NCBI GenBank assembly: GCA_024516035.1
Contig: CM044959.1
Span: 18,434,525 to 18,498,524 of the forward strand
Source: Bactericera cockerelli
Lineage: Eukaryota > Arthropoda > Insecta > Hemiptera > Triozidae
Reading direction: 5' to 3'
DNA length: 64,000 nt
Part shown: in pieces, positions 33,608 to 47,765 of the stretch
How the letters are laid out: each line of letters opens with the position of its first letter
How positions within the stretch are numbered: the stretch's first letter is position 1
Made by a program: the position numbers and the translations under genes
The notes under the pieces: generated by a model
The model's input: only the letters and a program-made list of their open reading frames with translations
What the model was told of the DNA's origin: nothing
Databases searched by the model: none

Positions 33608-34309
33608 TAGTTCTTCTTCATATACTTTTCCAAACCTACTGAGGTAGAGTTCTATGAGAAGAAAATGATTGACAGAGAAACCAAAGTACCTAGTTTGAGA
33701 GTTGCTGATGCATCTACCAAAGTACCTAAAGATCTCGAAGAGAACGGAGATACTTTCATCTCACTGCAGTATTATCGCCAGACTGCTGATGTTTACTGAT
33801 GTGTACCGACGTCTCTTCGGTGGGGCAGGTCAGAAACAGCACAGATGCTGATTTGTTTGCCTGCCTCGAAACTTTCGTGTGTGAAGCCATCAGAACTGGG
33901 ACCTTTGGAGTTGATTTGATGGTTTATAAGCATGCCGCCTAGTTCTAGTACGTCTTGTCTGGATATGTTTTAGTCCTCAAAAGTGCTTTGAGAGAGAAAG
34001 GAACGCAAACAGCATCTACTTACTTATCTATTTACTAAAAACCATAAACCTTGATGTCTTCTCGATGATTATTGATTAGTTTCATGAAGCAGTTTGTTCT
34101 GTCTTCATGAAGCAGCACGAAGCAGTTTAATCCTAGAGAAGACGATAAAACCATTGGAAGAAAGAATCATCTGGAGGGCTGAGTAGCCGACACGTTTCGA
34201 ACAGCAACATTTTATTGTCAATTTAGGGAGGACTTAATAGACGATTTTGGCGTTTTTGTGTACTGATGTCTTAGATAAGGAAAACTAATTCTGGTAGTCT
34301 TAGATAGGG

Positions 34310-34540
34310 AAAACTAATTCTGTGCACTGGTAGTCAACCGGTTAACACGCTAGTCTGGTAATCCAGATCGCGCGAGGATCCGTTGGTTCGAATTCCACCC
34401 AGTGCATGAATTTTTCCTCATTAATTTGAGATTGTGTCCACATAATAATAAGACTCTGAGGATTAGGTGGTAGAAAATGTTATGAGTATTAATATTGCCG
34501 GGTGGTTACCTGCCACTAAAGCGTTTTATTATTAATTCTA
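34310..34540 (+). mobile_element. tRNA-derived SINE (family B), full-length
   Basis: The head tgcactggtagtcaaccggt, ctagtctggtaatccagatc, ccgttggttcgaattccacc ends in a matching acceptor-arm strand (acccagtgca). The body carries taataataagactctgagga and ttaggtggtagaaaatg, and the end is ATT-rich. Confidence 0.88.
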
Positions 34541-37500
34541 AGTCATGGTTCAATTTGTTAAAAAATCGGGAAAAGCTCACTGACTGAATCTGTTACCAAG
34601 TGGATTTCAAAGAAGACATGGAAGAGGTTGAATTCGTTGAAATAATAATAACAATTAGAATAATGGTGGATAAGATTTCTGTGCTTTGCCTTCTGGGCAT
34701 TGAATTAGATTGTTAAATCCTCAGAGCTCAGCACTGTGCGAGGTTCCAGAGCAACATGGAGAAGACGGTAATTAGACGGCACAGTATTGAATTGAAATGA
34801 TTCCCTTTATTCGAAATCGGTGGACCAAGAAAAGATTTCAAAAGTGTCTCGTTCCCGTACGCCTGGAAAATACACAGCTAAGATTGATCCAACTGCTTGT
34901 TATGAAAAGTCGAATCATGGAAAGCCTTGATTTGACGGTGTGATACAGATAACCAAGGGGTGCTAAAGACTTGGAAATATATCAACACCATTGTACAGTG
35001 TAAGCGTTAGCTTGTTGAGTCTTGTGGTAACTATCAAATTCAGAGTAAAACTATTACTAACCGACAGAGAAGAATAAATAATTTATGGAGGACCACGGTG
35101 TCTCAGCATATGATAGATTTATAGAACAAGAACAGTAAAATAATCGCTAGCGGGGTAGATTACTGAAAGATGTGTGGTCAGCTAAATGGCCTTATACCGA
35201 CGGCGACTGGTCTAACGGCACAAGTCTCAAGGTCGTCGCTAGCACAAGCACACAAATCTTCAATAATTAGCCTGAACGGCCTTGGCAGACCAATATCAAT
35301 GGACCAATATGAGACCCATAGACCCAATTCTGTTTATACTGGATAATGGAGTAAGTACCCAGAACTAATTATATTAGTTTTCCAAGAGATAGATACTATC
35401 TCCTCTCAATGGCACCTGCGAAAGATCTCACGAGGAAGTAGCGTCGGTCAAGGTGTACACACCACAGGGTACCCAATGCTGGGCTGCTGGGTGCATGATA
35501 CCACTGTATTGGCTAACCCAAAGAGCCAGCGGATCCGTGGAAACAATCACCTTGTGCCGATATTTCCGAAGGTTCTTTTCATTTGAAAACCCTTTGAGAA
35601 TGGTAGAATAGATAGTTTGGCCGGCTGGGGTTTACACCCTTCGGACCATTGGACAGTCCTCAGACAGACTTCTTATCTACTCCTTCGTTCAGTGAATAAC
35701 TTCATTTACGTAAGTATAATTATGTATGTAATTATGTACCTTATACAGTAGAATATCGAAATCCCGATAGGTAGAAAATCTCTGAAAAGTTAACTGAAAA
35801 GAATTCTTCCGCCCTTGTTGAACTTCGCTCCGTATTTGAAATCCCGATAATTCGACAACCTCGATGACGCTTCTGTCCTATGAATTTCGAGTTAGCGGTA
35901 CTCAACTGTACATCAACACCGCTTACCTCAAAGCTATGACACCTTTGGTCACCTATGATAACTCAAAAATTGTTTACCTATTAGAAGTAAGTACATGCTG
36001 ATATTGACCATGAAAACCACATAATTGGTAATTGGGCTAGTAAATTATTATGAATAGACCGCGCGCGGTAAGAGTAGGTACTTCTTCACGGTGATTTGTA
36101 ACTGAAGGTCCAGTGTCTGCAGCACCATCATGAGCAACACCACAACCATCAGCATTAGTCATTCCCACAACCATTCCGCAGGAGAGCAGTAGCATCGTCA
36201 ACAGCATAATTAAATGTTTCACACGTAATTCTCGCCAGTAAATCTGTCTGCATGGGCTAGAAGCAGGAGGAAATTAATTATTTGGTTCCTAATTATGGCT
36301 GGCCAGGTTCGCTGACTGCACCACCAACTGGTTTCCTAACTAGAATCACGGTAGGTACCTGAATAATCGCTAATACACCGGCCACGTGCTCTACCAAGGT
36401 CACGGCCACTGCAGTGACCTTGACACCGCTCCGGTGACCTCGAGTCTCGGGTCCTGGGTTCATAACCTCCTTCACGTCATAAAGTGAGGTAGCACAATGG
36501 AAACATCAAGTCAGAAATGTTATGTTGAGATAAAGTACCATTGAATTAATGATTTGTTTACTAATAATAATGTAAATACCACTGCAACTTGTTTAGCAAT
36601 AAAAACTACATGTTGAATTGTTGTACATTTTTAGGACTTGAGTTCAGCAAAAAGTGGATTCGGAATCGTCTTACAGAGGTTTGAGTGGTCTGGTTACATC
36701 ATTTATTGAACATAGGTACTATAGTAGCGTCGAACGTCCATTGTGGCAAACAGACGTGTTTAACACAATTAAAATTCCTGAGTGGCAACAATAATTATAT
36801 TACCCATTAAAACTGGCGTGTGAGAGAGCCAATTCTATAACTTGGAAACGAAATTCATCTCATCATTAACCACTTGATTCCATATGATTTCGAGAACGAC
36901 GATAGAATAACATAAGAATAACAGAGTTTAAAATAATAAATTTGCGAGAAATATGACAACGAAATGTGAAAGACCTGACAGAGCAAGTGGAGTGTATATA
37001 ATTGTGTATATTAAATTAAATATAGATGTAAGTTATTTAATGTTAAATATACATATTTAATGTTATTCGGTGAATGCAAATGGTTTTTTAGCGTTTCAAT
37101 GTACGACAACATTGGGATCGGAGCCAAATTTTGCAATTTCTCCCCACATCTCCCCCCTTCCCTCTCGCCAATCTCTTGATGATATCGCTACTGGGCAGTA
37201 CTGGGTGAAACACTCATATTTCATTACTTCTCATACATGATTTGTTTACTCAGTTATTAGATAAGAGATGGTCTAAATTTACTGCCAAAACAAAAATGTT
37301 GCGAACACAGGAGGAGAAGTAGAGAAAGTGAATAGTCGAGAAAGCGCTGAGGATATGATATGGCACCAGGATACAGCACATGGGTTGGAAAAGAAGAAGG
37401 GCTAATATACATTTGGACAGCAATTCTGGATAAGAAAGAAGTAGAGGCCAAAAAGGAATATGTGTCGGAAGTTGACAGTTTGAAATAAAATAAAATGTAA

Positions 37501-38104
37501 TCTAAAATATAATCAAGAGGTAGCACCATATTGTAAAAAATCTTGTACAATAACAAATTTCACTCTAAAGATAAAGAGCAGCATCTTAGAAGACGCCTTA
37601 AAAAAAACTCGACAGTTTTCGTGGAAGAACAAGCGGGAAAACTCCCATTGTTTTTCGACAACTTCTTGGCATGGATCCTAGACAACCCTGTATCATCAGA
37701 AGCACATTTCACGTAATATTTATAACTAATTGTGTACACTACACACATTAAATGCGAGATATTTTGAAAGTAAAGACAAATATAAACCGAGTTAACCTCA
37801 GCAGTAACACCGAGAGAATGAAAACATCTCAGCAACTCAACAAGACCGTCACACACAAGTGAAAACACCTCTCTGCTATGCAGACTTGACGGATGTCAGA
37901 ACGGCGTTATAAATGGGATAGTAAGCTAGTATTAATAGAGTCCTTTGTTTGATTCCCGGCAGTATAGTGGTTCTCCTGCTAAGTGTTGCTTTGACATCTG
38001 TGCTCTATGAGGCAAATTGTGTGACTTATAAAATTGTTCCTCCAATACAATAAACTACTAATTTCAATATCAAGGAGTATCTACCCATAGTGACTAAGAT
38101 ACTA
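34541..38104. other. Spacer, no gene recognised
   Basis: The region is AT-rich with scattered GC-richer patches. Open frames at 36037-36222 and 36293-36475 have no motif or splice context. Confidence 0.4.
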
Positions 38105-38235
38105 AGAGCGGAATTAATAGACAACATCAATAACTTAAGTCGTTCGTAAGTGTCGGGTTTCCCTATCTTACACAGTACGCAATCCGTGACTTAGCGCCAC
38201 AGAGGTATTACAAAAACGTCTATTAATTCCGCCCT
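38105..38235. mobile_element. 131-bp MITE, copy 1
   Basis: Terminal inverted repeats AGGGCGGAATTAATAGAC (one change at the left end here) bracket a short non-coding core (ttaagtcgttcgtaagtgtc, gacttagcgccacagagg). The core is almost identical to the copy at 42.5 kb. The target duplication is not clear. Confidence 0.9.
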
Positions 38236-40063
38236 AAATCTACATTAAGGAAGCTCTTGAAATAAATTTATTAATACCATTATTTTTAGTACTTACTTGG
38301 ATAATTCGTGCAAAACGAAGGAGTGGTCTTATGAGCGGTTTAGACAAATATGACGCTCCTCAATTATTTGTAAAATACATATAATAGGTGGTATGTAGGA
38401 TGTAGGTATACGTACTATTCATAATTATTGTGCAATAATATCTTCATTTCAACATGCGGATTTTCCTAAACCATTAAAAATCAAATCATGTAATACCCTG
38501 GTGCACCAAGTGGCCATTTGTTTCTCTGATGGAGCTTACTATAGCCCGTAGTTCATGTAGAAATACGATGTTCGGTGTTCTGCATGAATTATCTATAATT
38601 GGTGTGTCCATATTAAATAACATATTCTCTCTCTCACTCTGAAAATTATAGAGATACCAAAAGGATTTAATAGCTTGCTATTCACATGCTGCAAACGCTA
38701 ATTATATCTAGAATATTATACGGACAGATAGAATATCACAAACACCTACGATCAAAATGTAAATCCGATTCAATAAACATTCATGTAGATGCTTGTAACA
38801 TGTATGTAAAATTCTATGTCGTATACTATTAAAAGCTCTATGCACGTTTTCGATGTGGATAAAGAAACTATACCAGTGACACTCAGAGAGGACATTTTCG
38901 GATTATATGAACTAACACTGACGTATTAATAAATATTCGTATTTTGGTATTGTGAAGAAACTGTCAATACCAGTAATGTTCTATTTGTAAGAACGGTTGA
39001 CAATGATGAAGTCCTTTCTAGTAGGTATGTCACGAGTTGTAGAGCAAATCCTGTAACAGAAGGAAGTCACCAAATCTGGATTCGGTAAAAATAACCAAGT
39101 CAGTAAAGTTCATCCACGACAGGAACCAAGCGTGCGATGTAGAGGTTTTGAGTTTCAGAGACAAAAATACACTTCGGTCAAAATCCAGTTGGTGAAAAAC
39201 AATTATTTGATTTTGAAGTGATTGAACTAACATGTTAAGAGTTCTATTCCGACGAGAGACTGTTTTCTTTTCTGTTTTTCCAAAATACGCCAGTTCTAAA
39301 TGCGCCAAACTCTTCATAACTTATGTGGGAATAACGCTCAATTTATGTCATAAGTTTATGCAAAATACAGTGGAGACTGACACTAGCGCAAATTTCATTG
39401 AACATAAGTATTTAATGCAATAAATTTGTAGCTTTCATTACTAAAGAACTTTAAAGCTCAATCATGGACAGCATGGACTTAATTTATCTTCAAATTTAAA
39501 CCATTTCCAGATTACAATATTGTGAGAACTTTTTCATGTGTCAGATTTCGTTTAATCAGTATCAATAACCCATCATATTTAATTCAATTGACACAAAGTT
39601 TACAAATATTGTTATTCATATGAACGGAAGAAAAAATGAAAAAATGGAACTATCAAAATTACGAGTAAGTTTACTTCTAGTAGTTAGTGATTGAGAGATA
39701 GATATCGGTTTATTCTCTACGATGTTTTCTGAAATACTTTCCAGTAGCAAAGTGACGCGTTGCCAAATGTTACGATGATACCTGAGGGCCATCAACTTAT
39801 GTCACAATAAAAGAGACATTTGAAAATACCTGTAATTTTTTTTTTTTGTTTTAAATCCAAAATCTAATTCAGTCCAACGTAATTCTAACAGAGCTACTTT
39901 TAAGGGACGATCTGGATTAGGTCAAAGAAAATGGTATTAAGATCTTGGCGTTAGGAAATGGTATTAGGAACTTAGGAAGATGGCCTGAAGTTCTTTAGAC
40001 ATGGAATTTTTTCAATAGGTAACGAAACTGAAATCATTGTGGTGCAACCATTGTTCTAACTGG
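38236..40063. other. Spacer, no feature seen
   Basis: AT-rich, with no recognisable exon, RNA or repeat family. The frame at 39030-39317 shows no motif. Confidence 0.4.
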
Positions 40064-40303
40064 CTATTTGCAGCAGGCTAAGGCACCAACAGTAGCTACT
40101 TCATCATCCCCATCCGGAGCAAAGCCTCTCCCATTCTCCTCCACACGAGTCTGTCTGGAGCGGTGTGTATCCAGAGTTCCAGACTGTTCCTCCAGCTGTT
40201 TTGATAGAATCCTGGCATCTTGTAACTGGGCGGCTGTTCGTCCTCTATATCCATATCTCGGATACCATTCCTGAACCAATCCAGCCCGTTTTACAGTAGA
40301 CAT
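40064..40303 (-). pseudogene. Coding-like relic, possibly from a retroelement
   Basis: The 79-codon frame reads GLVQEWYPRYGYRGRTAAQL, then QDARILSKQLEEQSGTLDTH and a charged end. Amino-acid balance and GC content are higher than in the flanks. Phrases of this kind (an aromatic W-Y stretch, then R-A-QL-DAR) occur in unrelated LINE proteins, so a retroelement origin is a guess. No start context or continuation was found. Confidence 0.3.
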
Positions 40304-42532
40304 TATGGCTACTTACTGGAACAAAATATAGTGATGTCTGACGGAAGGGTAGCTCCAATTCTAAAGAATATCGGAAGATTTTTTCATCTCGTCTTGTGAC
40401 ACTAAATTGCCTACCGGGCACCGGCGGAGGATGGAGAAATATGGAGTACAACTTCCAAGTAGAGAGATCGGCCTGTTAGATGCTATCGTAGAGATGATTC
40501 ATGCTAGACGTGAATAGAGCATAATCAGTAAGGTGGGTAAACATGTCAATATAGCGCTGGACAAGACTTGGAAACCATTTAACTTATGGTTATTAGGTTG
40601 AGACTCAGTGGTGGAGGTCAGTCAATAATAAATGGTGGTGAGAAAAATTGTTCTACCACATTTTTGATTAACGGATTTGTATTACCTACTTGGGAGATTT
40701 TGTGTTTGACCTTGGCTTTAGCAACACAATCCTTAAGGGTTATTTTATAAATGAGAAACCTTTGAACTTAGAAGGTATCATTATGTATTTCTGTAATATA
40801 TTATGCATTTATGCCATACAATGCTATCGTAATGCCCGTAAAATACTTGTCTTAACCTACCAGACCTAATAAGCACGATTTTTCTTCTTCTAGTACTAAA
40901 CTCTCTTTGTTTTCGATCATGGCTGTCCAGGTTACGTTACACCTTGGCTTCGACACTATTTGAACAACCGATGCGATGGTACCTTGGCATACTATTTCCA
41001 CCTGAAGCTGAAATTAAGTCCACAGACAGATGATAGATGGCTTGGTGGGATGGTAGATCTTCAAGACAGGTGAAACAAAGCTCACGAGTAGCGAGTAGGG
41101 TGGATCTCAAGAATCAGTGATGTGGGGTGAGCACTTAACCTAGGCTTGTCAAGTCAAGTTTACCAGTAATGCAATAAAATTGCAACGGTTAGCTAAAGTT
41201 TTGGCTATAATATTACAAGAATTGCTTTTTTTTTAAATATTCAAGCACACCCGTCACTTATTCTCAAAGTAAAATAATTATTGTTGTGTAGCAAGTTTCT
41301 GTGCCAAAATAATCCTGTAAGAAAATGCATGTGCGTAAGAAACTACAAACTTTAAGTAATGTTTGGCACCTGTACTTTTCACAAGTCTACTTTTTATTTA
41401 CTCTTATCTTCAAGAGAATTGCTACACCGAAATGGAATCCTAGATACGTATAAGGCGACTACGTTTTCATATAGATATCCTAACTAGCATTACTTGGAAA
41501 GTCCACATGAAACCATGCTGTAGCAGACACTGAGCTTAGTATTGACTGTAACTCCTATGGCAGCTGCTCCATCAGACAATTACAAAGAAATAATTAAAGG
41601 AGACTCTTGAACAGGTATCCAGACATTAACATCTGGAGACCCGGAGAGCCCTCATGACATAATAGCATTATTAGCCAATGAAGGAGTAACTGATATCCCG
41701 CGCAACTTCTGGAGTTACAACCTGTTTAGTTGTTTACTCTCTCAGCCAACTCATAAAACAAACACAATAAACCTAATACCTAACATACATTATTTTTCAT
41801 ATACAGTGGATGTACATGGTTGTGTACATAGGTAATTATGTTTATGTGGTCGAGCAAAATGAAAACAAACAGGAGACATATTTATGACTAATGTGGGCGG
41901 GGTTATCTCATTAATAATATCAAACACGATAAGAATACACTAGAAAAGAGCAGACATTCGCAAATAATATATCACATAGATACATGATTAGAGCACATTT
42001 TTCACCTATGCATGCCAATGGTAATGTTGTAAATTCTTGACTATGTAAATCAGCGAGGAAGGCCACTAGCAAATCAGAATAGTAACATGTTTATGTTCAG
42101 CCCATATAAAGTTTATGCATAGGTCGTTACATATTCTCGTAAAGTTAACTGTAATAGTTTGAACGAGAGCTTGCACTTCCCCAGGTAACCGCATGTCACC
42201 TCACATACCGGGTGCCCGATGGGCTAACTAAACTATCCATTTCGTATTAAGTTATAAAATTCTCTTCCAATTTTTCTAATAATAACCTTAAGGTCATTGG
42301 ACATGTAAGTAATGGCTACCTCTCTTTTTGAACTGATCCATTAAATCGAGATGAATGAGGTGATCTGGGCGACATTGGCGACAAGGAAGGACTGTGGTGA
42401 AAACATTCATTCAACTTCAGTTGAAGGAGATTTATGGAGAAGCCATAATATGAATGGCCTGTGAAAGATCTGTGAAAATCGTTCTATGTTGTTTGTAATA
42501 TTTTCTTCAGATACCTTACTTGTAGGAATTTA
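40304..42532. other. Spacer, no feature seen
   Basis: No exon, RNA gene or repeat family was recognised in this AT-rich stretch. Confidence 0.4.
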
Positions 42533-42663
42533 AGGGCGGAATTAATAGACAACATCAATAACTTAAGTCGTTGGTAAGTGTCGGTTTTCCCTATCTTACA
42601 CAGTACGCAATTCGTGACTTAGCGCCACAGAGGTATTACAAAAACGTCTATTAATTCCGCCCT
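42533..42663. mobile_element. 131-bp MITE, copy 2
   Basis: Both termini are perfect: AGGGCGGAATTAATAGAC and its complement GTCTATTAATTCCGCCCT. The core differs from the copy at 38.1 kb at only about four positions. Confidence 0.93.
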
Positions 42664-45299
42664 AAATTTAATATTGAGTTGAAATCCAAGAGAACGATAA
42701 CTTGGCCCATACATTGATTGTATTATCAGTTTACTCCACCATTCAATTATTGAAAAATACGTGCGGACTTAAGGAGTATGGAAAACATAAACTGAGATAC
42801 CTCTCTCGTCGCAATAGAAAATTGTGGTATGTGGTTAACACAGAGAACAAACTGAGCAATTACATTTCTGTAGAATCAGTTGTAAATGTTTTTACAAATA
42901 ATGCAAAACATTTCACAAAGATAATCAGCACCTTCAATATAATCATCAACTCATCACTAGAACACCTACTATCTTGCGAATGATCAAAGCAAATGTTCAT
43001 TACCAATGAATTAATAGCAAAATACATCACATGCAAGATATTCCAACATTTCAATTAAATAATCACCACCGCCATCAGCAAAGTGAGTAAAGAGCACTTA
43101 CTTATTCATAATCGCACCCATAACCTATAATAAACATTTCAAAGAGAACATGACACGTAGCATTCAAAACATTCATGGGATTATACCTAAACATTTACAA
43201 CATTAATGAGAGATATTCAACGCCCAAGTCCTCATCTTCTCTGGCAAACATTTTCTCATTCACTTTCAGAATCAGAATCACTACTCGGAGCTAATCTCCT
43301 ATCCACAAGGTGAACCTGTCTCGGGGTGTTTCTAGGTTGATGATTCGGTCTGGCAGTTGGTAATAGTTACTAGCAGGAGGTTCTTGATGAGTGGTCAGAG
43401 GACTTCACACAAGCGAGGTACGGAAGTCGAAATTTAATAACCCAAGGTTAATATGCGAGGCACTATCAATGTTCAGCGTGGTCGAACGCTTCTACCTAAT
43501 ACACAAGATGTTTATGTATGAAGGGGAATCTAATTTGTTCAAGTTCTCATGAGTCTCACGGGTGGCTACTTAGGAATTTAGATTGTTGAATATGTTAGGT
43601 ATGTTGTCTGGTTTAGTTTATATAATCAGAGCTTGAGCGGCCAAGTAGTGAAACGTGGAGTGTTTGTTATAGGCTAATGAACCAGGCTGGCATTGACCGT
43701 GGAACTGAAACTGAAAGTACGAAGATCCACCTCAAGTATTTTAATTACTTCAGATACCTTCTAGAACTTCTGGAGGATTTTTTTTGCAATACCAGACCGA
43801 TTTGAGTAAGTCTTGATTTGAAATTCCTCGAGTGTACAGCACCTTTAACTCGAGTGAGGTCGGCACCTTGAACCTCTGAACTATTACCATCCACATAAAT
43901 AACTACACGCAATAACTTGCATTTGCGCAGAATATCTCACGGTAGCGTGAAGAGGTTAATACGGATTTATGGAGGATCAATTAAGAATTTCCATTCCTAA
44001 TTGCCTTGGTCACAATGATCACGTATAGATAATGTAGCAAAACAGAACAACACTCAAGTCTGCATTCTGCCATGCTTCTAGAAAAGGTTCAGCAGAATAC
44101 TTCAGAGAGCAGAACATGAAAACATTGTTGATAGAAATCGCGAGCATAATTGAGCGCGTGAGCGTAAGTGAAGGTATGCAACTTATCCATATTTAAATAA
44201 CGTTAGTGTAACCATTCCACTACAAATTCGCCGGATTCACAGCAGACAATGGGTGAATGTGTTCCTCTTGTTAACCATATTAGTCGTGATGAATTAACCG
44301 AATAGGAGCGTAATTTTAAAACTATAAACGTCGTGGCACAAGAAATAAAGTACCTTACCTAGCTATAACAAGATGTTGTGACGGTCGTGTTATTAATGTA
44401 TTGCGCGATTTGCGCGTAATAGCACCAACTACTGGTGCGTCACCTCTAGTACGAGCAGTACCAGGATCATCACTGACATCTTTGCTAACACCAAGCACAT
44501 AGTCTATTAACATTAACATCAGTATTATGGCGTCTAGAAGAAAACTGACACATCACCTCTCATTTCAAAGCCAGGAACTTATCTATGCACTAAGTGAGGT
44601 TTTTTTAGTTGGAATTTCAAACATGTACCTCATTTGTACAATTGGCTACATCTGGATAATCTCATTACGACAATCATTAAAAATCCAGATTGAATTTATT
44701 TAAAATCGAAAGTTTAACTTATTTGAATCTAGAGTACCATCATCATCCATGTCTCTTATGATAGTGCCCCATTGCTGGCAGGAGTTTCACATTGTACACA
44801 AAGATATTCTGTGGGTTGGAGTTTCCTCCTCTAGAGTTTCTATTAAATAAAGAATTTCAAAAATAAATAAAGTTACGTAGCGTGAGAACATTGCTGACGA
44901 TGGCATAAGAATCTTATTTTTATTTCTTATGGCGCTTCCTATGGTCCATGGGTCAAGAAGGTCGTATGGTCACCGACGATCACTTAAACTATACCCGCCT
45001 GACACGTAGCGTGACAAAATAATCGTCTTCTTTATACACATTTCTCATGCCGCTATCAATACAAAACGTAGAACTCGTGGTATTACAGGTCTCAATATCT
45101 GATGGTTTCATTATGAATCAACTGGTGCTGATTAATATCTAATGCAGCATTATAACTTATTGCTGATGCAAGCGCACATGAAAAAATCAACAATCATGCC
45201 GTCTGAAGTACTATTCTGGCTTTCAGGCGTTTCGGCATAGTTGTAAAAGCTATTTCTTGGAAACCATTTCTTGAATGTAATGTGGCACATCAGCATTTG
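42664..45299. other. Spacer, no gene recognised
   Basis: AT-rich. The frame at 42702-42983 has no motif. The word acgtagcgtgaga/acacgtagcgtgaca recurs near 44875 and 45003, perhaps from a decayed repeat. Confidence 0.4.
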
Positions 45300-45438
45300 G
45301 CATTTTTTTACTTTCCTTATCCTATAATAAGGAAAGTATTGTATTCGTCGAAAATTTGACCTACCCAGTTTTTCACATTTCTGGACGAATTATAGCCTCA
45401 GGATACCAAAAAAGTTGTTTTCAGCCATTGGTCCGTGC

Positions 45439-45476
<38 letters not shown>

Positions 45477-46645
45477 GTGTAAACAGGATATCTCAAGAAC
45501 GGTAAGAGCTAGAGACTTGAAATTTGGTATGCTAATTATAATTATACACCAGACGAACCACGAAACTTTTGGTTGCAATCGGCCGCAGACTGCGGCCGCA
45601 GGACCGCAAATATTGGCCGCAAGTGCCGCTTCTTTGAATTGGTTAATGATACAAAAAAATATTAGAGAACAATTATGTCTTAGATTAAAAAAATAATAGG
45701 GGTCTCTTCTGATCATTTTTTTGATATCTTGAACTTTTTGGACCTCGGCCCCAATTTACCGGTATTTTGGGGGGGACCCGCTTTGATTAACTTTTTTACT
45801 TTCCTTATCCTATAATAAGGAAAGTATTGTATTCGTCGAAAATTTGACCTACCCAGCTTTTCACATTTCTGGACGAATCATAGCCTCAGGATACCAAAAA
45901 AGTGGTTTTCAGCCATTGGTCCGTGCGTCTGTCTGTGTGTGTGTCTGTGTGTCTGTGTGTGTGTGTGTGTGTGTGTGAACAGGATATCTCAAGAACGGTA
46001 AGAGCTAGAGACTTGAAATTTGGTATGATAATTAATTTTATACACCAGACGAACCATGAAACTTTTGGTTGAAATCGGCCGCATTCTGTGGCCGCAGGGC
46101 CGCAAATATTGGCCGCAAGCACCGCTTCTTTGAATTGGTTAAAGATACAAAAAAAGTTAGAGAACAACATTTTCTCAGATTAAAAAAATAATAGGGGTTC
46201 ACTCTGATCATTTTTTTGATATCTTTAACTTTTTGGAAACCGGCCCCAATTTACCGGTATTGTAGGGGGACCCGATTGGACTAACTTTTTTATTATTCAT
46301 CCTAGATGGGGGTTGTGACATATCAAATTAAATAATTTTGAAGTGCTGATAACGAAATTGGCATTGATTTTTAGTTATCTGTTACCGTTCAGTCACCAGT
46401 GGCGGAATTCGACTCCTTTTTGGGAGGTAAGGAAAGTCGTGTGATGTTTACACCAGATTTTTATTATTTATCGTAGATGGGGGTTGTGACATATCAAATC
46501 CAATGATTTTGAGGTGCTGATTACGAATTTGATATTGATTTTTAGCTAAATGTTACCTTTGAGTCACCAGTGGCTTTTGGTCCTGTTCCAATTCCTTATA
46601 ATTATGATAAGGAAAGTCGTGTGATGTTTACACCAGATTTTTTAG
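45300..46645 (+). mobile_element. Composite repeat: two 489-bp units followed by two 171-bp units
   Basis: Each long unit starts with the palindrome ctttccttatcctataataa ggaaag. It then runs through gacctacccag, a microsatellite, aacaggatatctcaagaacg, cggccgca-rich sequence and ttaccggtatt. The units are offset by 489 bases. After them, the block gatgggggttgtgacatatc ... ggaaagtcgtgtgatgttta, caccagattt is present twice, offset by 171 bases. There is no coding capacity; the ORFs overlapping it are artefacts. It looks like a non-autonomous element with internal duplications. Confidence 0.75.
45425..45480. repeat. CTGT microsatellite in the first long unit
   Basis: A (CTGT)n run lies between tccgtgcg and aacaggatat. 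The second unit has a GT-rich run (45935-45977) at the same place, so this is a length-variable site of the element. Confidence 0.9.
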
Positions 46646-47537
46646 CATTACTATCATTTCACCGGCATTTGTGTTTGTAGATGAGTGGAGTCTTGTTTGG
46701 ATTCTTTGGAGTTTGGCTTTACTTTTTCCCCTAATTTTTGGTGTTTCAAACTAGAAATTTGTTTTTCAAAGCAATCTATTCAATTAAACAATGAACAATG
46801 AATGGTATTACTTCGGCCCATTTCCGTCAGATCAGGTAAGTCTACTAGTAATTGAATGACAACATAGGTACAAGTATCTAATTATTCAAGTGTGTCGATG
46901 CTCTCATCATTGAGTTTATAGTCTGTTTTGTTTCCATTATGTATTAACTGCACCATAATTTAATGTACACGTTGGATAGGTGAACCATTATAAAGGTGGG
47001 CTTTGTTTTGGTCACGGTTGGCTGCTCCTGTGTCTGGCGATTGCGTTTATGTAGAGCATCCTCTGCGATACTGGGAGAACGTCGAGTTGTCAACTGTCAA
47101 TAATTTGTAGTCGAGCAAGTCTGTTGGTCCTGTGTGTTGTAATCTGCAATGAGACTAACGGACAGGGGAGGAGGTGGAGCGAGTAAACAACGGTATCCGG
47201 GTGTAGTCCACGACCTGGTCCACGTGGTGAATTAAAATGGGGCTATCCAGAATACTAATTATCCGAGTCCTTTGTTCTACTTAATACTCCTAGTACATAC
47301 ACATATAAAAAATATATTTTGTAGTCCTAGATATACTCCTAGTGTATACAATTATACACATATAAATAATATATTGTATAGTCCTAGATATGTATGAAAA
47401 TAGGAATACTTGAAGTTCCCCTCTTCCTGTACGTCCGATATGGAGAAAAATGTGGAATTGAATGAATATTAACTGTTCCAATAGATCACCCCAACGTCAG
47501 CTACATCAGTACGTCACCTAACAGCAACAATAACAAC

Positions 47538-47765
47538 AGGTGCACAGGTAGTCAAGTGGTTAACGCGCTAGTCTGGTAATCCAGATAGCGGAGGGGTCCA
47601 TTGGTTCAAATCCCACCCATTGCATGCATTTTTTCCTCATTAATTTGAGTTTGTAACCACATAATAATAAGACTCTAAAGCTTAGGTGGTAGAAAATACT
47701 TTGAGCATTAACCTCGCCTGGTGGTTACCTTCCACTAAAGAGTGTTATTATTATTATAATAACGT
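47538..47765 (+). mobile_element. tRNA-derived SINE (family B), full-length
   Basis: The head gtgcacaggtagtcaagtgg, gctagtctggtaatccagat, attggttcaaatcccaccca, the body and an ATT-repeat end all align with the copy at 34.3 kb. Confidence 0.88.

Noticed and set aside
45390..46170. Minus-strand ORFs with CGPAAA-type phrases in duplicate
   Set aside because: They are the same non-coding repeat translated twice, including its microsatellite.
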